From CALMEC01 sp963706315 (GTDB lineage: Bacteria; Actinomycetota; Thermoleophilia; Miltoncostaeales; Miltoncostaeaceae): 64,000 nucleotides of DNA. The notes under the pieces are model-generated. The model was given only the letters and a program-made list of their open reading frames with translations. It was not told the origin of the DNA and made no database searches. Positions within the stretch are counted from its first letter, which is position 1. Each line of letters starts with the position of its first letter. Location: assembly GCA_963706315.1 (NCBI GenBank), contig CAVPMA010000015.1, positions 372,001-436,000 of the forward strand, given 5' to 3'. This document shows, piece after piece, positions 42,476-49,206 of the stretch. Position numbers and translations under genes: made by a program.

Positions 42476-42597
42476 GGCGGGCACGCGGGCCGGGGGTCGT
42501 CCTCGTATGGCAGGAGGCGGTACCCTCCGCATCCGGTGCATCGTTTCGCACCGAAGGCGTTGAGATCCCCGCACCGCGGGCAGGCAGGCAGACTCAT
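42340..42597 (-). CDS. Small zinc-ribbon protein, last gene of a small-gene operon
   Basis: 85 residues. Two CxxC knuckles 11 residues apart (CPRCGDLNAFGAKRCTGC) form a zinc ribbon at residues ~6-22; the rest is Arg/Pro-rich and may be disordered. The ATG follows the stop of the 85-residue gene by 10 bases with AGGGG eight bases upstream, so it fits as the fifth gene of the minus-strand set. The C-terminal part overlaps a possible + strand HTH. Confidence 0.5.
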   Translation of the reverse strand: MSLPACPRCGDLNAFGAKRCTGCGGYRLLPYEDDPRPACPPGVRRLGATSGSTVLGAELPRPMRHTDPRDAHRLGDGPAARVPGE

Positions 42598-42607
42598 TCC
42601 GAGACCC

Positions 42608-42865
42608 CTACCCGGCTGGGCGAACCCCACCCCGTCGATCAGCTCGTCGTCGGGGGTGCACCCATTCCTGCTCGGGCTCGGGGTTGCAGGTACTGCAGTC
42701 GGGCGACCCGCCGCACTCGCACGGGTCGCTGATCACTATGTCGTCGTGCGTCAGGCCGAACTCCTGCAGAATCGCCTCGGCCTCGGCGCGGGTGGTGGGT
42801 TGGGTGGTGGTGAGCGCGTCGAGGGCGAACGCGATCCGGATCCCGCGGTTCCCGCGGCCGTTCAC
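42608..42865 (-). CDS. Small protein with a Cys cluster, unknown
   Basis: 85 residues. GIRIAFALDALTTTQPTTRAEAEAILQEFGLTHDDIVISDP followed by CECGGSPDCSTC, a possible metal-binding knuckle. GTG start overlaps the stop of the upstream gene (GTGA, 42862-42865). No family recognised; the style resembles small phage or mobile-element genes. Confidence 0.55.
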   Translation of the reverse strand: MNGRGNRGIRIAFALDALTTTQPTTRAEAEAILQEFGLTHDDIVISDPCECGGSPDCSTCNPEPEQEWVHPRRRADRRGGVRPAG

Positions 42866-43068
42866 GAGCGTAGCTCCAGGTCGAGGCCCTTCCGGGTCGG
42901 TGCCCAGAAGGGCTCGGTCACCGGGTACTCGGCGAACGGCTGCACGAGGAGCACCAGGCCCTCGGATTGCAGCTGCGTCATCAGCGGGTTGTCGTAGGGC
43001 AGCTCGTGCCAGCCGCCGCGGCACATCGCGAGCTGGCCGATGATCGCTGCTTTCACGTCGGGGTTCAC
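42862..43068 (-). CDS. Small protein, unknown
   Basis: 68 residues from GTG 43068 (GTGA overlap with the gene before): NPDVKAAIIGQLAMCRGGW, YDNPLMTQLQSEGLVLLVQPF and APTRKGLDLEL. The 'TRKGLDL' end is like small winged-helix or phage replication-type proteins where an 'LTxxGxxL' closes a winged helix. Not assigned. Confidence 0.55.
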   Translation of the reverse strand: MNPDVKAAIIGQLAMCRGGWHELPYDNPLMTQLQSEGLVLLVQPFAEYPVTEPFWAPTRKGLDLELRS

Positions 43069-43271
43069 CGGGTCACCTCTCGCCACGGGCGGCGTTCGCG
43101 GATCAGGGCAAGTTCATAGGTGAGGTCGTCCATCGTGTCGCCGATGTGGCGAAGGACCACGGCGTCACGGTCGGTGGGGGCGAGGTGCGGGAGCAGGGCG
43201 CGGGCCTCGTCGCGGATGTCGCAGATCCACGCCTCCAGGGCGTCGATCCGACCGGTGGTGGTGGCGTTCAA
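43065..43271 (-). CDS. Small helical protein, unknown
   Basis: 68 residues, TTG start in a TTGA overlap with the upstream gene. Two predicted helices: GRIDALEAWICDIRDEARALLPHL and DRDAVVLRHIGDTMDDLTYELALIRE. Likely a coiled-coil-like small protein. Not assigned to a family. Confidence 0.55.
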   Translation of the reverse strand: MNATTTGRIDALEAWICDIRDEARALLPHLAPTDRDAVVLRHIGDTMDDLTYELALIRERRPWREVTR

Positions 43272-43678
43272 TCGACCGGCCTCCCGTCGAGCGGGCCGAG
43301 GCGTCGCATCCCGAGGTTGCGGCACGCCGTGGCGATCTTCGCCTCGGCGCGGTTGAACGCATGGCGGGGGCGCTCGGCGTAGCCGGGGACGGTGCCCGTC
43401 CGGGCTGGTCTGAATGGGACGAGGTACGGCGAGAACGCGACCCGGTACCAGGGGGTCACACCAGGCGGCCAGCCGCCGCCGACGCGGCGCGGCCAGCTGG
43501 CGGTGACCGCCACGCCGTAGCCGTCGTCCCAGGGGCTCACCTTCCAGCCGTGGTGTCGGAAGCAGTCGCGGGTCGCTCGGCCCGCGTCGCGGTAGGTGGC
43601 GGTCGCGGGTCCGGCGATCGCCAGGACGGCGAATACGAGTAGGGCGGGGAGCCACACCGCGCGGCGGGACCACTTCAC
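43268..43678 (-). CDS. Small secreted protein, unknown
   Basis: 136 residues from GTG 43678. Signal peptide KWSRRAVWLPALLVFAVLA then AIAGPATA; the mature part has two Cys (FRHHGW after the first, ATACRNLG later) that may pair, and a 'WYRVAFSPYLVPF' centre. First gene of a chain of five small genes joined by 4-base overlaps (42340-43678). GGAGGT abuts the GTG, so ATG 43705 (nine codons longer) is an alternative start. Confidence 0.55.
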   Translation of the reverse strand: MKWSRRAVWLPALLVFAVLAIAGPATATYRDAGRATRDCFRHHGWKVSPWDDGYGVAVTASWPRRVGGGWPPGVTPWYRVAFSPYLVPFRPARTGTVPGYAERPRHAFNRAEAKIATACRNLGMRRLGPLDGRPVD

Positions 43679-44288
43679 ACCTCCGGGAACTGCTCTATCA
43701 TCCAACGAGGGTCAGCTTCATTCGGGGTCGATCTCCAGTCTCGTAACGGGGATTCAGCTCGACACCTGCGCCTGAAGACGGTATCGCCGCGCACACGCGC
43801 GGTCTGTGACCCGAGCGGGTCAATTCCGCGCGATCCTTCTCGCGTGTATGTCCGGGTGACAGGCTCAGAGCATCCTGCGAGCCGCGGCTTACTGTGTGCT
43901 TGGTCCGGCACCGGTCGGGCACGTCGCCGCAGATGGCGCACCCAGCGCCCGTGGCCGAGGGCCTCGCCTAGGTGTAGTGACCCGGAGGGTTGTTGACGCG
44001 GCTGACGGGTGGTCCGCCGATGGCGGTGTGGTGGCGGTGATGGTTGTATACGCCCCGGCGGCCTCTGCGACATAGGTGGTGGCTTCGTCGGGCAAGCCCA
44101 TCAACGCGTTGGCGACCGCGAGCATGATGCGGCCCTCGGCGGACTTCTCCCAGTGGTTGGTGGACGGCCGTGAACGGCACCATCACGGCGTCGATCTCTG
44201 CAATCAGGGATGGTCACGTGGAGCGCGACCGGTCAGAAGACGCCGTGGTGGTCGGCTTCGACCAAGAAAGAGACAGGCTGTGCGTCGA
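43679..44288. other. Gap with gene debris
   Basis: Apart from the IS481 tail at 43968-44051, a minus-strand stretch 44070-44165 reads like a broken coding sequence (HWEKSAEGRIMLAVANALMG) joined out of frame to it. 43679-43960 shows nothing recognised. Confidence 0.35.
43968..44051 (-). mobile_element. IS481-family transposase C-terminal remnant
   Basis: The last ~26 codons before TAG 43968 read YNHHRHHTAIGGPPVSRVNN then PPGHYT, the characteristic C-terminus of IS481 (IS3-like DDE) transposases. The rest of the transposase and the inverted repeats are missing; the upstream sequence is from something else. Confidence 0.75.
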
Positions 44289-44855
44289 TCAGTAGGGTGA
44301 TGCGGCCCGGGCGGCGGCGACGGCTTCGAGTCGGGTATTGACGCCGAGGGCTCGAAAGAGACGGCGGATGTGGTTCCTGACCGTCTCGGTGCTCAGGTGG
44401 AGCTCGGCGGCGATCTGCTTCGTCGAGCGGCCTTGCTCGAGAAGACGAAGAACCTCGACTTGACGGGGGGTGAGATGCGGGTGTGGCGCTGTGGGCCTGT
44501 CGTCGGGCCGTTCCTCGATCAGTCCGAAGACGCCGACCACCCGTTCACCGTTCATGAGCGGCACCGAGCTGAGCTCTACGGCCACCCGCGCGCCGGCGGT
44601 CGAAACCAAGACGCCGGTTGCGTCTGTGGCCGGGGAGGTGCCGAGCACCTTCTGGGAGAACAGCTCGCGGGCGCGCCGGCTGTCCTCGGGCGCGACGACG
44701 GAGGTGAAGTGGCGACCGCGAACGTCGCCGAGAAGCCGCTCGGCTGCGGGATTGATCCACCGGACGACTCCCGTTGTGTCGAGGACGTAGCTCGGGACGC
44801 CGACGCTGTCCAGAGCCCGCTCGACGTCGCCGCCGACTGCCAGGCCGGTGGCCAT
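44289..44855 (-). CDS. PAS-LuxR transcriptional regulator
   Basis: 188 residues. PAS domain (~8-115: LDSVGVPSYVLDTTGVVRWINPAAERLLG, then HFTSVVAPEDSRRARELFSQK, then LMNGERVVGVFGL) and a LuxR-type HTH (~125-185: LTPRQVEVLRLLEQGRSTKQIAAELHLSTETVRNHI). A one-component sensor-regulator reading a small ligand or redox/light cue by its PAS domain. ATG 44855 is used. It looks intact and well coded, unlike its neighbours; target genes are unknown. Confidence 0.88.
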   Translation of the reverse strand: MATGLAVGGDVERALDSVGVPSYVLDTTGVVRWINPAAERLLGDVRGRHFTSVVAPEDSRRARELFSQKVLGTSPATDATGVLVSTAGARVAVELSSVPLMNGERVVGVFGLIEERPDDRPTAPHPHLTPRQVEVLRLLEQGRSTKQIAAELHLSTETVRNHIRRLFRALGVNTRLEAVAAARAASPY

Positions 44856-44887
44856 CACGGAAGTATGCCTGATCCGGGTCCCCTGTT

Positions 44888-45100
44888 GCGCCCTACCCCT
44901 CGCCCTTAACCCGAGAGGTATCCGAAGGCGTCGAGTCCGACCCACCGCGCAGCATCTTCAGTGCCTTCTGGATCTCCTCGTGCATGATCTTCGCCCCTTC
45001 TCCGGATCCGTGCAGGTCTCCCTCGGCAGAATGATGCGAAGCCCACTTCTGCGGCCGCTGTTTCTCGGGTTCGCGCGATGGGTTCGTCATGGGCAGCTTC
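44888..45100. repeat. ~200-bp duplicated segment, second copy
   Basis: Aligns with 39852-40040 over the blocks gcgccctacccct, tctccggatccgtgcag, cctccctcggcag.atgat and gggttcgtcat. The offset is ~5.04 kb, near but not equal to that of the tRNA repeats (5.14 kb). Confidence 0.6.
44893..45090 (-). CDS. Small ORF, second copy of the duplicated module
   Basis: 65 residues open from ATG 45090 (MTNPSREPEKQRPQKWASHH) to HEEIQKALKMLRGGSDST and TAG 44893. The sister copy at 39857-40029 keeps a different frame through the middle (IILPREVCTDPE), and the same words exist here out of frame (RIILPRETCTDPE), so this copy too is probably frameshifted relative to the ancestor. Confidence 0.4.
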   Translation of the reverse strand: MTNPSREPEKQRPQKWASHHSAEGDLHGSGEGAKIMHEEIQKALKMLRGGSDSTPSDTSRVKGEG

Positions 45101-45161
45101 TCGTCAGCGGACTCGCCCACCTCGGCCGGTGGTGCGCCGTTCACTGTTGCATGTTGAAGGC

Positions 45162-45320
45162 GGGAGCATGGGCGGGCCTTCGACGGGGAAAGGGGCCGAC
45201 GAGGAAATGGCAACCCTCCCGCACCGTCTCCTCTCCCGAGGCCGCGAGCATGGATCGGGGTGCTCGAGATCGGGCAACCCGAAGTGGATCCTGTGTGTTG
45301 CCCATTGTGTTGCCCAATCC
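45162..45320. repeat. Dispersed repeat, copy E
   Basis: gggagcatgggcgggcc, gggccgacgaggaaatgg, ctcccgcaccgtctcctctcccg, gagcatggatcggggtgc, gagatcgggcaacccgaag and gtgttgcccattgtgttgccc. Like D it has a 'gagcatgg' block at both ends. The 45091-45556 gap carries this copy and no gene. Confidence 0.65.
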
Positions 45321-45556
45321 GAGGGTTGATCGGAGGTCGGGATGTCCGGACGACGGTTCTCGGGCATGGGCAGAACCGAACGTTGCGCAAACCAGGTCTT
45401 CCTCGCCGCGCCGACGCTCAGCGTCGCTTGAGGCGAGCCTCGTGCAACATCGCTGAAGTCCTGCCATCCTTCCTCGACCGCTTTCATAAGCACGTGAGGA
45501 TCCGAAGGCTGACGAGCGGGGTTCGACAGCCGCCAAGGGAGGGAGCGGATGAGGCC

Positions 45557-46005
45557 ATGGGCGCACAAGAGAACGTGAACCCGAAGGACGTCCTCGAGCG
45601 TCTGCATCACGCGGTGAACCAGCATGACCTGGAGGAGTTTGTCGCCTGCTTCCATCCGGACTACCGGAGTGAGCAGCCCGTTCATCCAAATCGAGGCTTC
45701 GGCGGTCGAGAACAGGTCCGGACGAACTGGAAGGCGCTCTTCGAGGGCATACCCGACTTTCACGCCGAGCTACTGGCCACGGCCATCGAGGGTGAGGCGG
45801 TGTGGTCGGAATGGCACTGGACCGGCACTGGACCGGCACCCGAGCTAATGAGGCACCGCTTGACATCCGTGGAGTCACGCTCTTCGGGATCGAGGCCGGT
45901 TTGATCGTCTCAGGACGGCTCTACATGGAGGAAGTCGAAGAGGCCGGCGGGGACATCGACGAAGCCGTACGTCGCTTCGCGGAAGGAACTCGGCTGGAAG
46001 ACTGA
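45557..46005 (+). pseudogene. NTF2/SnoaL-like gene broken by an 11-bp tandem duplication
   Basis: ATG 45557 opens GAQENVNPKDVLERLHHAVN, then LEEFVACFHPDYRSEQPVHP, then EGEAVWSEWHWTGTG; homology goes on in a new frame as RANEAPLDIRGVTLFGIEAG, LYMEEVEEAGGDIDEAVRR to the TGA. The switch is at cactggaccgg repeated twice in tandem (45815-45825, 45826-45836). Removing one unit restores a ~145-residue nuclear-transport-factor-2-like protein (SnoaL-type, small-molecule binding or cyclase). Confidence 0.8.
45815..45836. repeat. 11-bp tandem duplication causing a frameshift
   Basis: Two exact copies of cactggaccgg. One unit out puts the NTF2-like gene back in frame; reversible slippage would switch it on and off. 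Confidence 0.85.
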
Positions 46006-46145
46006 GTCGCTTCGCCGAGGTCGTCCCCGCTTGTTACATCGTGAGCAGGCTGACATCGGCTCGGCTCTTGGTCGGTCAGACCGGGGACGGCCGGGGCATG
46101 TCTCCCGGTATTCCGCTCGGCTGTACCAACGTTCGGGATGTGCCG

Positions 46146-46295
46146 ATGCTCTTTCACGTCACCTGGGAATTCATCGACACGAGCGAGGACGGCATTCGCC
46201 GGTCGCTCGAAGTCTTCTCGAAGTGGCAGCCGCCGACCGGCGCGGAGTTCAAGGGCTTTGGGCACGAGGCCGGGACCATGGGTCGGGGTGCCTGA
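46146..46295 (+). pseudogene. Truncated DUF3303-like gene
   Basis: First ~38 codons LFHVTWEFIDTSEDGIRRSL, EVFSKWQPPTGAEFKGF match the start of DUF3303 proteins (~90-100 residues); then the frame runs into repeat copy F at 46266. Same kind of break as at 38690. Confidence 0.65.
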
Positions 46296-46353
46296 TGTCG
46301 GGCGCGATGGAGAGGGAACGGGTGGGGTGTTGCCCACCTTGTTGCCCAAACGG
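46266..46353. repeat. Dispersed repeat, partial copy F
   Basis: gaggccgggaccatgggtcggggtg, tgtcgggcgcga and ggggtgttgcccaccttgttgccc; overlaps the 129-bp direct repeat at its right end. Confidence 0.6.
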
Positions 46354-46452
46354 CTCTATGTGACAAAAGGCACGAATGAAAAAGTGGCCGTTTGCAGGGC
46401 ACAAGCCGATGGGCCGTGAAGGGATCGAACCTTCGACCTTGGGATTAAGAGT
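46324..46452. repeat. 129-bp direct repeat with tRNA-Lys 3' half, right copy
   Basis: Partner of 41188-41316. Holds the 3' flank of tRNA-Lys and its 3' half up to the anticodon loop; here the tRNA is complete. Confidence 0.75.
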
Positions 46453-46482
46453 CCCCTGCTCTACCAGCTGAGCTAACGGCCC
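46410..46482 (-). tRNA. tRNA-Lys (CTT anticodon)
   Basis: 73 bases on the minus strand: acceptor GGGCCGT pairing with ACGGCCC, D-arm AGCTCAGCTGGTAGAGC, anticodon loop with CTT (46447-46449 on the + strand read aag), T-loop GGTTCGATCC, discriminator A. CCA is not encoded. Reads lysine AAG codons. A 43-base copy of its 3' half is at 41274-41316. Confidence 0.97.
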
Positions 46483-46521
46483 GCGGCCGAGGATGTTACC
46501 AGCACCCGGAAACCGGCCGGG

Positions 46522-47121
46522 CTACGGGGTTGCGGGGGTCGCCGGCGTGGAAGGCGGGGTCGAAACCGTGGCTGTCGGCGCGACCGGCGTGTCCTTGAGG
46601 CGGGTGAGTGAGGTCTGGGCGTTCCCGCGCAGCGACGAGCCCTTCGGCGCCAGCTCCACGGCCCGCTGGTAGGCGAGGCGCGCGAGGACGACCTGCTGGA
46701 CCTGTTCAGCCGCCGCGCCGTAGTCGAAGAAGGCGTCGGCGTCCTTCGGATGCGCCTTGGTGTAGGTCTGGAGAACCTGAAGCTTCAGGGCGGGCTGCTC
46801 CGAGAACGCACCGGCCAGGGCCTGGAGGTCGTCCCTCGTCTTCGGGCCGAGCGCGAGCGCCTTCTGCAGGGTGGCGTTGGCGTCTTGCGGCTTGTCGGCG
46901 GCCCGGTACTGCACGGCGAGGTCGACGAGGGCCGACACGCTCGTGGGGTCCTGCTCGACCCGCTTCTTCGCGTTGTCGATGAGCTGGCTGGTGGCGTCCT
47001 GGCTGCCGCCCCCGAATACGACGAGGCCGAGCACGACGGGGAGCACGCCCACGAATGCGACCGCGCAGACGATGGACACGATGACCACCATGCGACGGGT
47101 CTTCTTCTGATCGAGCAGCAC
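46522..47121 (-). CDS. Membrane-anchored TPR protein
   Basis: 199 residues. Cytosolic basic start (DQKKTRR), one transmembrane segment (~11-36), then TPR-like helix pairs: LIDNAKKRVEQDPTSVSALV, YRAADKPQDANATLQKALAL and VLARLAYQRAVELAPKGS; a Thr/Pro tail ends it. Probably a scaffold outside or on the membrane. GTG start with a TACCGT -10-like box ending seven bases upstream. Lies 39 bases from tRNA-Lys and marks the return to core genes. Confidence 0.8.
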   Translation of the reverse strand: MLLDQKKTRRMVVIVSIVCAVAFVGVLPVVLGLVVFGGGSQDATSQLIDNAKKRVEQDPTSVSALVDLAVQYRAADKPQDANATLQKALALGPKTRDDLQALAGAFSEQPALKLQVLQTYTKAHPKDADAFFDYGAAAEQVQQVVLARLAYQRAVELAPKGSSLRGNAQTSLTRLKDTPVAPTATVSTPPSTPATPATP

Positions 47122-47128
47122 CGAAAGG

Positions 47129-47134
47129 ACGGTA
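47129..47134 (-). promoter_or_regulatory. -10-like hexamer TACCGT upstream of the TPR gene
   Basis: On the minus strand TACCGT ends seven bases before the GTG at 47121. Confidence 0.35.
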
Positions 47135-47169
47135 ACACAGGAGTGATGACGGACCCGATCGCCCGGGGA

Positions 47170-48489
47170 TCACCCGGCGAGACGGGAACGGGCCTCCGCT
47201 GCGCGGGCAAGGATCGCGTCACGGTCGAGGGTGAGCGGCCCTCCCCGATCCATCACCGTCCGCCCGTCGATCATCACCAAGCTCACAACGGAGCCCGCGT
47301 CGAGCGCGGCGGCGCACGGGTCGGGCCGGCGCGTCCCGGGGGGTGGGGTGATCGCCACGAGGTCCGCGCGCTTGCCCGGCTCGATCGTCCCGACGTGCCC
47401 GGCCAGGCCGAGTGCCTCGGCGCCGCCGAGGGTCGCGAGGCGAAGGAGCTCGCCGGCCTGCAGCGGCGCCGTGTCGCCATGGGCCTCGCCGCAGGCGCGC
47501 GCCTCGGCTCGCAGGTCGTAGTCGCCGGCACTCGCCGGGCTGTCGGTGCCGAGCCCGATCGTCACGCCGTGGTCGCGCAGCGCCGCGATCGGCAGGCGTC
47601 CGCACCGAAGCCGGCGGTTCGAGACGGGGCAGTGCGCGACGGCAATACCGGCCTCGCGCAGCCGTGCGGGGTCATCCGCCTCGAGCTGCACGCAGTGGGC
47701 GGCGACCATCCCGGGCCGCAGGGCGCCGCAGGCATGCAGCCTCGACACAGGGCCGCCCGATCCATGCCACCGGCCCGGCGCCGAGCCCCGGCGGGCGAAG
47801 AGCTCGGCGAGCGGTCCGTCCCCCGATGCGAATAGCCGGGACTCCGCCGGCGACTCGGCCAGATGCGTCGCCCACGGCCTGCGCGCGAGCTCCACGCGGG
47901 CGGTGAGCGCGGCCCAGAGCTCCGGTCCGACGGTGTACGGGGCGTGCGGCGACACGCCGACCTGCACGAGCGGGCCGGCCTGCTCGTCGAGGTCGGCGAC
48001 GCGAGCGGTCACGACCGCCGCGGCGTCCCGCGCGGCCTCGCCGGTCTGGCGGCCGAAGGCCTCGACATGGACCGCCCCGCGCAGTCCGGCCGCGCGCAGC
48101 GCGGCGACACCCGCTCCGGTCGGGCCGCTGTCGGCGACCGTGGTGGTGCCGTGCTCGATGCAGCGCAGCGCCCCGAGCACCGCCGCCGTGGCGTGATCCT
48201 CCGGGCGCATCCGTGGCGTGAGCTCGAGGAGTTCGCCGAGCCACGTGGCGAAGTCGCCATCGTCGACCAGCCCCCCGGTCAGGCTCCACTCGAGGTGGCA
48301 GTGGGCGTCGACCAGACCCGGAATCAGAATCGCATCTCCGAGGTCGACCTCGAGCGACCCGTTCCACCGGCGCGCAACCTCCTCTGCGGGGCCCACGCCG
48401 ACGATCGCGCCCCGTTCGATCGCGATCGCGCCATCGTGGATGGGCGGCCCGGCGACCGGGACGATCTGTTCCGCCCGTAGGCGGAACAC
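47170..48489 (-). CDS. Amidohydrolase-superfamily deaminase (candidate aminodeoxyfutalosine deaminase)
   Basis: 439 residues. Metal-dependent hydrolase of the cytosine deaminase/AtzB/MtaD group: N-terminal beta domain, LIPGLVDAHCHLEWS (HxH pair), HGTTTVADSGP, GVSPHAPYTV, THLAES, VAAHCVQL (metal His), VAHCPVSNRRL and GLGTDSPAS (Asp). Such enzymes deaminate adenosine-like compounds or guanine. Because mqnC and mqnA are 4-7 kb away, aminodeoxyfutalosine deaminase (the MqnX step) is a candidate; SAH/MTA deaminase is the alternative. GTG start is seven bases after the tatA stop. Confidence 0.82.
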   Translation of the reverse strand: MFRLRAEQIVPVAGPPIHDGAIAIERGAIVGVGPAEEVARRWNGSLEVDLGDAILIPGLVDAHCHLEWSLTGGLVDDGDFATWLGELLELTPRMRPEDHATAAVLGALRCIEHGTTTVADSGPTGAGVAALRAAGLRGAVHVEAFGRQTGEAARDAAAVVTARVADLDEQAGPLVQVGVSPHAPYTVGPELWAALTARVELARRPWATHLAESPAESRLFASGDGPLAELFARRGSAPGRWHGSGGPVSRLHACGALRPGMVAAHCVQLEADDPARLREAGIAVAHCPVSNRRLRCGRLPIAALRDHGVTIGLGTDSPASAGDYDLRAEARACGEAHGDTAPLQAGELLRLATLGGAEALGLAGHVGTIEPGKRADLVAITPPPGTRRPDPCAAALDAGSVVSLVMIDGRTVMDRGGPLTLDRDAILARAAEARSRLAG

Positions 48490-48496
48490 GCCCCCG

Positions 48497-48724
48497 TTAG
48501 CGGCGTTCGGCGTCGTCGCCGGAGGTGACCTGCTGGCGCTCGTTCACCGCGTCGCCCGAGATGACTCCGTCGTCGGGATCGTTCTTCCCGGTGATGGAGT
48601 CCTTGAACTCCCGCATACCCGCCCCGAGGCTGCGCCCCGCCTCCGGGAGCCGCTTGGCTCCGAAGATGACGAGCACGATCACCAGCACGATCAGCAATTC
48701 GGGCCAGCCAACATTCCCAAACAT
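48497..48724 (-). CDS. tatA: Twin-arginine translocase subunit TatA
   Basis: 75 residues. N-terminal transmembrane helix (~7-22, WPELLIVLVIVLVIFG) followed by the amphipathic helix AKRLPEAGRSLGAGMREF and an acidic tail: the TatA/E layout. Forms the pore-like partner of TatBC in export of folded proteins such as the Rieske protein at 59.3 kb. ATG chosen by GGAGG seven bases upstream. No tatB/C genes in the window. Confidence 0.92.
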   Translation of the reverse strand: MFGNVGWPELLIVLVIVLVIFGAKRLPEAGRSLGAGMREFKDSITGKNDPDDGVISGDAVNERQQVTSGDDAERR

Positions 48725-48792
48725 CGCCGGCCTCCCTTCCAGGTCGGGAACGCGATGCACCGAGGGTAGCATGACCCGGTGAGGTCGGAAGA

Positions 48793-49194
48793 ATGCTGAG
48801 ACGGCTCGAGCCGATGGCCGTCGGATGGGGAGGGCTGATCGCGTCCATCGGGTTGCTCGTCGGCGCGGAGCGCAGCACCGTGACGCGGCTGCTCATCGTC
48901 GCGGTCACCTTCGCGTTCGGCGGGTTCCTAGCCGGCATCAGGGCGGAGGACCTGCGTGCCGTGCACGGCATCTTCGTGGCCATCGCGGCGTACCTCTTCT
49001 ACGGGCTGTTCGTCGTGGTCGGCCACCTGGTCGATTTCGCCGGCGGCCCGGACGCTCCGGAGTTCATGCCGGGGCCAAATCGGGAGTGGTGGCTCACGGC
49101 GGCAGTCGGTGCGGTCGCGGCCTTCATCGGGGCGGGCGTAGCGGCGGCGTGGCTCCGCCCCCAGGGCGAGCAGCGACGGCGCCGCACGACCTAG
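48793..49194 (+). CDS. Four-helix membrane protein, unknown
   Basis: 133 residues with four hydrophobic segments (~8-24, ~31-50, ~58-76, ~103-122) and an Arg-rich end (RPQGEQRRRRTT). No family recognised. ATG chosen as the first in-frame start after the divergent tatA region; GGAAG lies close upstream. Confidence 0.65.
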   Translation: MLRRLEPMAVGWGGLIASIGLLVGAERSTVTRLLIVAVTFAFGGFLAGIRAEDLRAVHGIFVAIAAYLFYGLFVVVGHLVDFAGGPDAPEFMPGPNREWWLTAAVGAVAAFIGAGVAAAWLRPQGEQRRRRTT

Positions 49195-49206
49195 CGCTCG
49201 CGCCTG

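Noticed and set aside
38700..46400. Integron-like cassette array (small genes between repeats, attC candidates)
   Set aside because: No integrase of the IntI type, and the repeats lack RYYYAAC/GTTRRRY ends at consistent places; cassettes are in both orientations and many are truncated.
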